A DNA stretch of 64,000 nucleotides, from positions 67,283 to 131,282 of the forward strand of contig JBGAIH010000013.1 in assembly GCA_044225675.1 (NCBI GenBank). Direction: 5' to 3'. Source of the stretch: JACMQX01 sp044225675. GTDB lineage: Bacteria > Pseudomonadota > Gammaproteobacteria > Burkholderiales > Burkholderiaceae_C. Of this stretch, positions 52,061 through 59,512 are shown one piece after another. The notes beneath the pieces are model-generated. The model did not search any database. It worked only from the letters and a program-made list of their open reading frames with translations, and was not told the DNA's origin. Each line of letters begins with the position of its first letter. Position 1 is the first letter of the stretch. The translations under genes were made by a program, and so were the position numbers.

Positions 52061-52612
52061 GTGCAAGACCCGACCGCCGCCCCACGCGTCCTGATCCTGC
52101 CCGGTTGGCAGAACTCCGGGCCCCAGCACTGGCAAAGCCTTTGGGAGACGGCGTTCGGCTACCAGCGCGTCGAGCAGCACGACTGGATGCGTCCCCTGCG
52201 CGGCGACTGGGTCGCACGCCTCGAAGACGTGATCCTGTCCGATTCGACGCCCGCGATTCTGGTGGCGCACAGCCTGGGCTGCATCCTGGTTGCGGCCTGG
52301 GCCAGCCATTCGCGCAACACCGGGCGTGTGCGCGGCGCCTTGCTCGTGGCGCCGGGCGACGTCGAGCGCGAGGAAATCCGGCCGCAGCTGCCCGGCTGGG
52401 CGCCCGTCGTGATGCGCCCGTTGCCGTTTCGCAGCGTCCTGGCCGGCAGCCACAACGACCCGTACTGCAGCCTGGAAAGAGCCCGTGCCATGGCGAGCGC
52501 CTGGGATGCGCGCTTTGTGGACTGCGGGCCGGCGGGCCACATCAATGCCGATTCCGGACTCGGTTCCTGGCCTGCCGGCCAGGCCCTGCTGGCCGGACTC
52601 ATGAACGACTGA
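52061..52612 (+). CDS. RBBP9/YdeN-like alpha/beta-hydrolase between parA and parB
   Basis: The 183-residue product has the RBBP9 layout: VLILPGWQNSGPQHWQSLWE at the start, the nucleophile elbow VAHSLGCILVA, the acid in SHNDPYCS and the catalytic His in GPAGHINADSGLGSWPAG. The natural substrate is unknown. GTG at 52061 is used; a GTG at 52046 that overlaps the parA stop would add five residues. Its constant place between parA and parB in Comamonadaceae suggests co-transcription but not necessarily a role in partitioning. Confidence 0.9.
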   Translation: MQDPTAAPRVLILPGWQNSGPQHWQSLWETAFGYQRVEQHDWMRPLRGDWVARLEDVILSDSTPAILVAHSLGCILVAAWASHSRNTGRVRGALLVAPGDVEREEIRPQLPGWAPVVMRPLPFRSVLAGSHNDPYCSLERARAMASAWDARFVDCGPAGHINADSGLGSWPAGQALLAGLMND

Positions 52613-52629
52613 ACAAGAAGAGGGACACC

Positions 52630-53601
52630 ATGGTCACCAAGAAACCCAAGGGCCTCGGCCGCGGACTCGAAGCCCTGCTCGGGCCCAAGGTCGACGAACC
52701 CGCCACCGGCGACGCGTCGCCCAGCAGCCCGGGCCTGCCGGCCTCGCTGCTGCTCGCCGACATGGTGCCCGGCCAGTACCAGCCGCGCACCCGCATGGAC
52801 GAAGGGGCGCTCTACGAACTGGCCGAAAGCATCAAGGCCCAGGGCATCATGCAGCCGATCCTGGTGCGCCGCCTCAGCGACGAGCAGGCGCGCGACCACC
52901 GCAGCAAGGAGCCCGGCGCGCCCACGGGCGGCGCCGGCCGACCGCTGTACGAAATCATCGCCGGCGAGCGCCGCTTCCGGGCAGCCCGCCTGGCAGGCCT
53001 CGACAGCGTTCCGGTGCTGGTGCGGGACGTGCCCGACGAGTCCGCAGCCGCGATGGCGCTGATCGAAAACATCCAGCGCGAAGACCTCAACCCCCTGGAA
53101 GAAGCGCAGGGCCTGCAACGCCTGATCAAAGAGTTTGGGCTTACTCACGAGCTGGCGGCCCAGGCTGTGGGTCGCTCTCGCAGCGCCGCGTCCAATCTGC
53201 TTCGTCTGCTCAATCTGGCCGACCCCGTCCAGACCATGCTGATGGCGGGCGACCTCGACATGGGCCATGCCCGCGCGCTGCTGGCCCTCGACAGGGCCGC
53301 GCAGATCACGGCCGCCAACCAGATCACCGCGCGCAAGATGTCGGTGCGCGAAGCCGAAAGCCTGGTCAAGAAACTGAGCGCCGAGTTCAACCTGGTCTCC
53401 GCCAAGCCCAAGAAGGAAAAGTCGCGCGACCTGCGCCGCGTCGAGGAAGAGCTTTCGGACCTGCTGACCGCCGAAGTCGAAGTGCGCATCAAGAAACGGG
53501 TGAAGCAGGGTGGCCGCGTCGTGGAAATGGGCGAGCTCGCGATCCAGTTCGGCTCGCTCGACGAACTCAATGGCCTGATCGACCGCCTTCGCGGATCGTG
53601 A
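52630..53601 (+). CDS. parB: Chromosome partitioning protein ParB (Spo0J)
   Basis: The 323-residue DNA-binding CTPase loads at parS and spreads as a clamp. Its start, KPKGLGRGLEALLG, is the ParA-stimulating peptide. The CTP-binding motifs are GERRFRAARLAG and ENIQREDLNPLEEAQ, and the helix-turn-helix lies around THELAAQAVGRSRSAASNLLRLLNL. The C-terminal end (GSLDELNGLIDRL) is the dimer domain. A 20-residue insertion rich in Gly/Ala/Arg (EQARDHRSKEPGAPTGGAG) precedes the second strand. The targets are the two parS sites in mnmG and rsmG. Confidence 0.96.
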   Translation: MVTKKPKGLGRGLEALLGPKVDEPATGDASPSSPGLPASLLLADMVPGQYQPRTRMDEGALYELAESIKAQGIMQPILVRRLSDEQARDHRSKEPGAPTGGAGRPLYEIIAGERRFRAARLAGLDSVPVLVRDVPDESAAAMALIENIQREDLNPLEEAQGLQRLIKEFGLTHELAAQAVGRSRSAASNLLRLLNLADPVQTMLMAGDLDMGHARALLALDRAAQITAANQITARKMSVREAESLVKKLSAEFNLVSAKPKKEKSRDLRRVEEELSDLLTAEVEVRIKKRVKQGGRVVEMGELAIQFGSLDELNGLIDRLRGS

Positions 53602-53610
53602 ACTGCGTCA

Positions 53611-53684
53611 CACTCTGCGGAGTGTTACCGTTTCCCCCTTAAACAAGGGAGTGACGCCCCCAGCCGAGCAGCCTATTGTTACCG
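53611..53684 (+). promoter_or_regulatory. Leader of the exported-protein gene: small hairpins and a repeated TGTTACCG
   Basis: After parB, CACTC-TGCG-GAGTG (53611-53624) and CCCTT-AAAC-AAGGG form two short hairpins. TGTTACCG occurs twice, at 53623-53630 and 53677-53684. The elements may end parB transcription and control the following exported-protein gene. Confidence 0.35.
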
Positions 53685-53703
53685 GCTGTAAGGAATTCTG
53701 AAC

Positions 53704-54576
53704 ATGCGTCACTCCGCCCTCCCGCTTCTTGCTCTCCTGTCCCTCGCGGGAGCAGGGCATGGGCAGACCATCGAGCGCGTCCGGTTGACCGACAACGATC
53801 TGACCTGCACCCAGATCTATGCCGAAGTCCAGCAGATGGACACGATGATCAAGCTGTCGGCCAGCATGCCCGCCCCAGTCCAGACGCCACCCGGCTATCC
53901 GCCGCCCCAGGCGGCCGCGCACGGCGCTCAGGCCGCACCTCTGTCCGCCGCCCAGCAGGCCGTCCTCAATCATCCGAACAACGCGGGTCTGAACGCAGAG
54001 CAGCGCGCGGCCTTGCTTGCACAGACCGCCATGGCCGAGCAGCGTGGCAACAGCGCCGTCGCCAGCCTGTACGCCAACAACGCGGCGCAGAACTACGCCT
54101 TCCAGGGCGCCGTGCTGTCGGACCCGCGCGTGGCCGCCTCGGTGGCCCGCGCCCGCGCCGCCGGCATGTCCGACGCGCAGATCGCCGCCACCCTCGGCGT
54201 CGGCATGCAGCGCGCGGGCCTGCCGCAGATGCCGGCCGGCCTGCCAGCCGCACCGAGCGCCGGTCAGGCCTATGCCCAGGCCGGCGGCCTGGCCGGCATG
54301 CTCAACTCCGGCATGGCGGCGCAGGGCGGCGGTGGCGCAGCCGGCGTTGCGGGACTGTTCGGCGCCATTGCCGGCATGGCCAACGCCGCTCAAGCCTCAC
54401 CTGCACCGGCCGCACAAGCTGCTGCAGTGCCTGCGCCAGCACCCGTCATGCCCGTGGCCGCCGCGCCCACCGCACCGACCGCCAGCCACATCGGCCAGCA
54501 GGCCCAGGCCCGCAAGGACCACCTGACCGGCATGTTCCTCTCCAAGGGCTGCAAGCTGTCCGACGTGCAGAAATGA
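53704..54576 (+). CDS. Exported low-complexity protein, paired paralogue 1
   Basis: The 290-residue product has a signal peptide (LPLLALLSLAGAGHG) and a conserved head QTIERVRLTDNDLTCTQIYAE. Its middle is Ala/Gln/Pro/Gly-rich, and its conserved tail is RKDHLTGMFLSKGCKLSDVQK. The single Cys in the head (DLTC) and in the tail (KGC) could pair in the periplasm. The same head and tail are found in the next gene, while the middles differ entirely in length and composition. No known family is recognised. A 71-bp gap and identical orientation indicate an operon with the paralogue. Confidence 0.75.
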   Translation: MRHSALPLLALLSLAGAGHGQTIERVRLTDNDLTCTQIYAEVQQMDTMIKLSASMPAPVQTPPGYPPPQAAAHGAQAAPLSAAQQAVLNHPNNAGLNAEQRAALLAQTAMAEQRGNSAVASLYANNAAQNYAFQGAVLSDPRVAASVARARAAGMSDAQIAATLGVGMQRAGLPQMPAGLPAAPSAGQAYAQAGGLAGMLNSGMAAQGGGGAAGVAGLFGAIAGMANAAQASPAPAAQAAAVPAPAPVMPVAAAPTAPTASHIGQQAQARKDHLTGMFLSKGCKLSDVQK

Positions 54577-54647
54577 GCGGCCCGGATCCGCACCGCATCG
54601 ACCCATTCCCTCCATCCGCCTTCACTGACACCGTACCAGGACTCTCC

Positions 54648-55196
54648 ATGAAAACCTCCCTGCTTTGCGCCGCCGCCCTGACTCTCCTCGCCGCAGGCGT
54701 CCAGGCCCAGACCATCGAGCGGATCAAGATGACCGACAACGACCTGACCTGCAAACAGATCTATGGCGAAATCGGACTGATGGACGGCGTGATCGCCCGT
54801 GCCAATCAGCCCGTCGCCGTGCCCGCCCAGGCGGCCGCTGCCGCGCCGGCCGACAATGGCCAGGGCGCCGCCATCGGCGCGGGCGTCGCAGGCGCCGTCG
54901 CGCAGACGGCCATTGCCAATGCCGCCGTGCGCAGCGGCGGCTTCGGTGGTTTTGGCGGATTCGGCGGCGGCCTCGGCGGCATGTTCGGTGGCATCGCCCA
55001 GCAGGCCATGGCATCGCAGGCGCAGCAGCAGGCCCAGCAACAGGCTGCCGCCCAGGCCGCAGCCCAGCAGGCACAGCAGCAAGCCCAGATGCAGGCCCAG
55101 CAGAACATGCTCATGGGCCAGCAGGCTCAGGGCCGCAAGGAACACCTCACCGGTCTGTTCCTGTCCAAGGGCTGCAAGATGAGCGACGTCCAGTAA
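54648..55196 (+). CDS. Exported low-complexity protein, paired paralogue 2
   Basis: The 182-residue product repeats the plan of the preceding one. A signal peptide (LLCAAALTLLAAGVQA) is followed by head QTIERIKMTDNDLTCKQIYGE, a variable middle and tail GRKEHLTGLFLSKGCKMSDVQ. The middle contains a Gly/Phe-rich stretch (GGFGGFGGFGGGLGGMFGG) and then about 45 residues of almost pure Ala and Gln. The two Cys residues are conserved with paralogue 1. The function is unknown; the composition suggests a flexible periplasmic or surface-linked protein. Confidence 0.75.
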   Translation: MKTSLLCAAALTLLAAGVQAQTIERIKMTDNDLTCKQIYGEIGLMDGVIARANQPVAVPAQAAAAAPADNGQGAAIGAGVAGAVAQTAIANAAVRSGGFGGFGGFGGGLGGMFGGIAQQAMASQAQQQAQQQAAAQAAAQQAQQQAQMQAQQNMLMGQQAQGRKEHLTGLFLSKGCKMSDVQ

Positions 55197-55249
55197 GCAC
55201 GCCGTCTCACGAGCCCTGACCGCGCCCGCACCCCCGGTTCCGGGGAGTG

Positions 55250-55272
55250 TTACAACTTCGGCCGCCTTGTAA
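55250..55272. promoter_or_regulatory. TTACAA/TTGTAA inverted repeat before the NarL-type regulator gene
   Basis: TTACAA (55250-55255) and TTGTAA (55267-55272) form a 6-bp inverted repeat with an 11-bp spacer, ending 9 bp before the regulator's ATG. It is a candidate autoregulatory operator and resembles the GTTAC-type elements elsewhere in the window. Confidence 0.45.
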
Positions 55273-55281
55273 GCTGCACCC

Positions 55282-55968
55282 ATGCTCTCCAACAACGGCC
55301 TGTTCGATCGCGCGCTCATCGTCGAGGATCTCGACGAGCCGCGCGAGTGGCTGGCCGAACTCCTGCCCCAGGCCCTGCCGAGCGTGCGCCGCGTCGACAC
55401 CGTCGCGACGCTGGCCCAGGCGCGCGAGCGCATGCGCGAATACGCCTATGGCCTCGCCCTGGTCGACTGGGGCCTGCCCGATGGCACCAGCGAAAGCCTC
55501 ATCTCCGAACTCGTGGCGGCGCGCGCCGGCGCGGTCGTGATCGTCGCGACCATCCACGACGACGACACCCACGTGTTTCCCGCCCTGCGGGCCGGCGCCT
55601 CGGGCTACATCCTCAAGTCGCAGCCGGGCGTCATCGTCATCTCGCAGCTGCGCCGCATCGAGATGGGCGAGCCCGCGCTCTCGCCTTCCATCGCGCTGCG
55701 CGTGCTGCGACACTTCCACGCGGTGCCGCAGGCGGTGAACATGGCCCGCGCGCCGGTCGACGGCGAGCCGCCCAAGCAACTGACGGATCGCGAAATCGAC
55801 GTGCTGCGCCTGATCGCCAAGGGCTACAAGGCGCCCGAAGTCGCGCCGCTCCTGGGCATTACCGCCCACACGGTGTCGAGCTACGTCCGCGACATCTACC
55901 GCAAGCTCGGCATCTCGTCGCGCGCCGAGGCGGCGATGGAGGCCGCCAAGCGCGGCCTCGTGGCCTGA
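55282..55968 (+). CDS. NarL/FixJ-type response regulator (LuxR helix-turn-helix)
   Basis: The 228-residue product has a receiver domain with phospho-acceptor Asp62 (LVDWGLPDGTS), the switch Thr in VATIHDDD and Lys in YILKSQP. A LuxR-type DNA-binding domain (about 160-225) follows, with LTDREIDVLRLIAKGYKAPEVAPLLGITAHTVSSYVRDIYRKLGI. It is convergent with a gene for a NarX-like kinase (56085-58043), which is probably its partner. An inverted repeat lies directly in front of its start and may be its own binding site. Confidence 0.9.
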   Translation: MLSNNGLFDRALIVEDLDEPREWLAELLPQALPSVRRVDTVATLAQARERMREYAYGLALVDWGLPDGTSESLISELVAARAGAVVIVATIHDDDTHVFPALRAGASGYILKSQPGVIVISQLRRIEMGEPALSPSIALRVLRHFHAVPQAVNMARAPVDGEPPKQLTDREIDVLRLIAKGYKAPEVAPLLGITAHTVSSYVRDIYRKLGISSRAEAAMEAAKRGLVA

Positions 55969-56084
55969 CGCCCGTCGGGCCACCTCGTCCTCATCCTCAT
56001 CGCCATTCTCATCGTCATTCCCACGGCAGACCCGCGCATGCCACCGCGCGTCGCGCGGCGGTCACGCACCCCGGCCGCCGGGCT

Positions 56085-58043
56085 TCAGTCCAGCACGAGA
56101 ACCAGCCGCACGACGCTGCCGCGCTCGGGCGGCGCGCGGCGCCCCACCTGCAGCGAAGCACCGATCTGCTCCGCCCGGTAACGCATGTTCTTCAGACCCC
56201 GGGCACCGGCGCGGGCCGGCGTTTCCGGCAGGCCCACGCCGTCATCCGACACCTCGATCTCCAGGCGCCCGTCACGCACCGCCGCGTCGAGCCGCATATG
56301 CTGCGCCTGCGCATGCTTGACGATGTTGGCCGCCGCCTCCTGCAGGATCCGCATCACCTGCAACGCCACCTCGCTGGAAAGCCGGATGCCGTCGAGCGAG
56401 TCGTCGATGTGCCAGGCCAGCTGCACTCCGGCGGCCTGCAGGCGTGCGTCCCAGCGGTGCCGCCAGGTTGCCAGCGCACCCGGCAGGTAGTTGCCCATGT
56501 CGGTGCTGTCCATCAGCATGCGCAGCTCGTCAATGCCGTCCTGCAGCGACTGCGCCACCTGCTCCGGCGTGAGCGCCCCGCGCTCCACGCCGCGCAGCGC
56601 GGTCATCAGCTGCGCGCCCATGCCGTCATGCATGTCGCGCAGCAGCCGCTCGCGCTCCTGCGCGCGCGCGGCCTCCTGCTCGGTGGCGCGCAGCTGGCGA
56701 AAGCTCATCTCGAGTTCGTCGGTCTTCTGCGCGATGCGCCGCTCCAGCTCCTCGTTGCTGCGCTCGGCGCGATTGAGCGTCATCACCACGTACTCGCCCG
56801 ACAGCAGCGCAAAGCCCATCAGCACCACGACGAAGCCCCAGAACACATACGCATCCGAGGTCGGCGGCAGCGCGCCAGCGACCACCAGCAGGTCATGCGC
56901 CACCGCCGTCAAGAGCGCCAGCAGACAGCCGCTGAAGGCCAGGAAGTGCCGCGCGGCCATGCCCTGGCGGCGCTGCCAGATCATCACGGCCAGCCAGCAG
57001 ATGATGCCCGTGCCCGACAGCTGCGCCAGGCTGCGCGCCACCAGCGCGCCCCGGCCGGCCAGCTCCGCCAGCGGAAAGGCCAGCACGGCCACGATGATCG
57101 CCGCCACCATCAGCTGCACGTGGCGCCGGCGCACCGGCCGCAGCTGCCGCAGCACGGCCGCCACGATCGCCCCTGCAGCCAGCAGCGCGTTGACGGGATT
57201 GAGCTGCTCGTACAGCAGCGCAGGCCCCGCCACCGCGTTGTCGAAGTAGATCAGGCCGCGGACACCCCAGAGGCCGCAGGCCATGGCCAGCCAGAGCAGG
57301 CTCAGGTCGCGCCAGCGCGGCAGCCACAGCAGGAAGGCCAGCAGCCCGATCACCAGCACCACCCCCGACGCCGCATCGGCAAAGCCCACCACCGAGCGCA
57401 CCGCATCGGTATGCACCGGCAGCAGCAGGTTGGTCGGCCCCAGCGCCAGGCCGACCAGGCCCGACGACAGGTAGGGCAGGGTGAGCAGCTCGATGCGCAC
57501 CGTGCGCGCGCCCGGAGGCAGCGCGAACAGTGCGGGGATCCGGCCGTTGTAGTGGCCGTCGGCATCGCGTCGCGGCAAGGCCTGGCCGACGTGCGTCTTG
57601 GCCATGTCGCCTGAACTCAGCAGCGTCAGCGGCACGCCGTCCGACTCGATCCGGTAGGGCGCGCCGACGCGGAACACCCACAGCGCCGCAGCGGGCGCCG
57701 ACGAACAGGCCCTCACGTCGATTTCATAGTGGATGCGCACCCGTTCGCTGCGCTGGGCCATGCTCAGGCGGTCGGGCAGCGCCACCGCCTCACGGCTGGC
57801 CGCCGGGCCCGCGTCCGACGGCAGCGGCGTCACGACGCGAAGCGCCTGCGTGGGTTCCTCGAAAGCCTGGCACGGCGGCGCCGACCGTTGCGCCATCGCA
57901 GCTGCCGCCCCGGGAGCTGACCCGGCCACTGGCTGCGCCATCGCCGAAGCCGCCCCGCCGAGCCACGCAGCCGCCACCAGGGCCACGCGCACCGCCTGCC
58001 AGGCTCTGCGCGCCCCCGCCCACCAAGCGCGAGCGAAGCTCAC
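56085..58043 (-). CDS. Membrane sensor histidine kinase, NarX/DesK-type catalytic core
   Basis: The 652-residue product has an N-terminal signal-like helix and a periplasmic domain of roughly 180 residues. Seven or eight membrane helices (about 215-425) follow, then a coiled coil and a HisKA_3-type core with the phospho-accepting His in ERERLLRDMHDGMGAQL and an ATPase domain (EAAANIVKHAQA, DDGVGLP, GLKNMRYRAEQIGA). The plan resembles 7TMR-DISM sensor kinases. GTG at 58043 begins 1 bp after the upstream flavoprotein stop, and a later GTG start is possible. It lies opposite the NarL-type regulator gene, its probable partner. Confidence 0.87.
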   Translation of the reverse strand: MSFARAWWAGARRAWQAVRVALVAAAWLGGAASAMAQPVAGSAPGAAAAMAQRSAPPCQAFEEPTQALRVVTPLPSDAGPAASREAVALPDRLSMAQRSERVRIHYEIDVRACSSAPAAALWVFRVGAPYRIESDGVPLTLLSSGDMAKTHVGQALPRRDADGHYNGRIPALFALPPGARTVRIELLTLPYLSSGLVGLALGPTNLLLPVHTDAVRSVVGFADAASGVVLVIGLLAFLLWLPRWRDLSLLWLAMACGLWGVRGLIYFDNAVAGPALLYEQLNPVNALLAAGAIVAAVLRQLRPVRRRHVQLMVAAIIVAVLAFPLAELAGRGALVARSLAQLSGTGIICWLAVMIWQRRQGMAARHFLAFSGCLLALLTAVAHDLLVVAGALPPTSDAYVFWGFVVVLMGFALLSGEYVVMTLNRAERSNEELERRIAQKTDELEMSFRQLRATEQEAARAQERERLLRDMHDGMGAQLMTALRGVERGALTPEQVAQSLQDGIDELRMLMDSTDMGNYLPGALATWRHRWDARLQAAGVQLAWHIDDSLDGIRLSSEVALQVMRILQEAAANIVKHAQAQHMRLDAAVRDGRLEIEVSDDGVGLPETPARAGARGLKNMRYRAEQIGASLQVGRRAPPERGSVVRLVLVLD

Positions 58044-58044
58044 C

Positions 58045-59469
58045 TCAGAGCAGGAAGATCTTGCCCGGGTTCATGATGTTCTTCGGATCGAGCGCACGCT
58101 TGATCGTGCGCATCATCTCCACCGCACCATCGCCTGCCTCGGTCACGAGAAAGCCCATCTTGTGCAGGCCCACGCCATGTTCGCCGGTACAGGTGCCCTC
58201 CAGTGCCAGGGCGCGCGACACGAGCTGGTGATTCAGGCGCTCGGCCGTCTCGCGTTCGGCGGCATCGTCGGGGTTGATCAGGTAGCCGAAATGGAAGTTG
58301 CCGTCGCCCACGTGCCCCACGAGGAAATACGGGAGACCCGACGCATCCGTCTCGGCCACCGAGTCCAGCAGGCAGTCGGCCAGGCGCGAGATCGGCACGC
58401 AGGTGTCGGTGGAAATCACGCGGCAGCCGGGCCGCGACTGCACGGCGGCAAAGTACGCGTTGTGCCGCGCCGTCCACAGCCGGGTGCGCTCCTCGGGCGT
58501 GCTCGCCCACTCGAAGGCCTGGCCGCCATGCTCCGAGGCCAGCTCCTGCACCGTTTCGGCCTGTTCCTTGACGCCGGTGGGCGAGCCGTGAAACTCCATC
58601 AGCAGCATCGGGTCCTCGCGCAGGCCAAGCTTTGCGTAGGCATTGACCATGCGCACCGTGTTCGCGTCGATCAGCTCCACGCGCGCGATCGGCACCCCCA
58701 TCTGGATCGTCTGGATCACCGTGCGCACCGCCGCCTCGATGCTCGGGAACGAGCAGATGGCGGCCGAGATCGCCTCGGGCAGCGGGTAGAGCTTCAGGGT
58801 CACTTCCGTGATGACGCCCAGCGTGCCTTCGCTGCCCACCATGAGGCGGGTCAGGTCGTAGCCGGCCGACGACTTCTTGGCGCGCGTGCCGGTGCGGATC
58901 ACCTCGCCGGAGGCCGTCACCACCTCCAGGCCGAGCACGTTCTCGCGCATCGTGCCGTAGCGCACGGCGTTCGTGCCGCTCGCGCGCGTGGCGCTCATGC
59001 CGCCGATCGAGGCGTCCGCCCCCGGATCGATCGGGAAGAACAGGCCGGTGCTCTTGATCTCCTCGTTGAGCTGCTTGCGCGTCACGCCTGGCTGCACCGT
59101 GACCGTGAGGTCTTCGGCGTTGATGGCCAGCACCCGGTTCATGCGGCCGACGTCGATGCTGATGCCGCCTTGCACCGCCAGCAGGTGGCCTTCAAGCGAC
59201 GAGCCCACGCCGAAAGGGATGACGGGCACGCTGTACTGGCTGGCCAGGCGGACCGCGTCGGCGACGTCGGCCGTGCTCTCGGCAAACACCACGGCTGCCG
59301 GCGGCGGCACCTGGAACGACGACTCGTCGCGCCCGTGCTGCTCGCGAATGACCTGCGCCGTCGAGCAGTTCGCGCCGAAGCGGGCCTTCAGCGCGTCGAT
59401 CAGGGCCTGGGGCACCTCACGCTGCGCGATCTCGGGAACCAGGTGGGCAAATTCGGTGGGGGCGTTCAT
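58045..59469 (-). CDS. FAD-linked oxidase, D-lactate dehydrogenase (cytochrome)/GlcD-like
   Basis: The 474-residue flavoprotein has a PCMH-type FAD domain (about 30-215) with VIPFGVGSSLEGHLLAVQGG, DPGADASIGGM and GYDLTRLMVGSEGTLGVITE. An FAD-oxidase C-terminal domain follows, with HVGDGNFHFGYL and GTCTGEHGVGLHKMGFL. These are the motifs of D-lactate/glycolate dehydrogenases that feed electrons to quinone or cytochrome c. The start at 59469 (MNAPTEFAH) gives the standard length. It lies 43 bp after the deacylase gene and is followed after 1 bp by the kinase gene, so the three may form one transcript. Confidence 0.92.
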   Translation of the reverse strand: MNAPTEFAHLVPEIAQREVPQALIDALKARFGANCSTAQVIREQHGRDESSFQVPPPAAVVFAESTADVADAVRLASQYSVPVIPFGVGSSLEGHLLAVQGGISIDVGRMNRVLAINAEDLTVTVQPGVTRKQLNEEIKSTGLFFPIDPGADASIGGMSATRASGTNAVRYGTMRENVLGLEVVTASGEVIRTGTRAKKSSAGYDLTRLMVGSEGTLGVITEVTLKLYPLPEAISAAICSFPSIEAAVRTVIQTIQMGVPIARVELIDANTVRMVNAYAKLGLREDPMLLMEFHGSPTGVKEQAETVQELASEHGGQAFEWASTPEERTRLWTARHNAYFAAVQSRPGCRVISTDTCVPISRLADCLLDSVAETDASGLPYFLVGHVGDGNFHFGYLINPDDAAERETAERLNHQLVSRALALEGTCTGEHGVGLHKMGFLVTEAGDGAVEMMRTIKRALDPKNIMNPGKIFLL

Positions 59470-59512
59470 GAAGGATGTCTCCGCAATGCAGGCTGGGCGC
59501 TGGACGGCCAGT

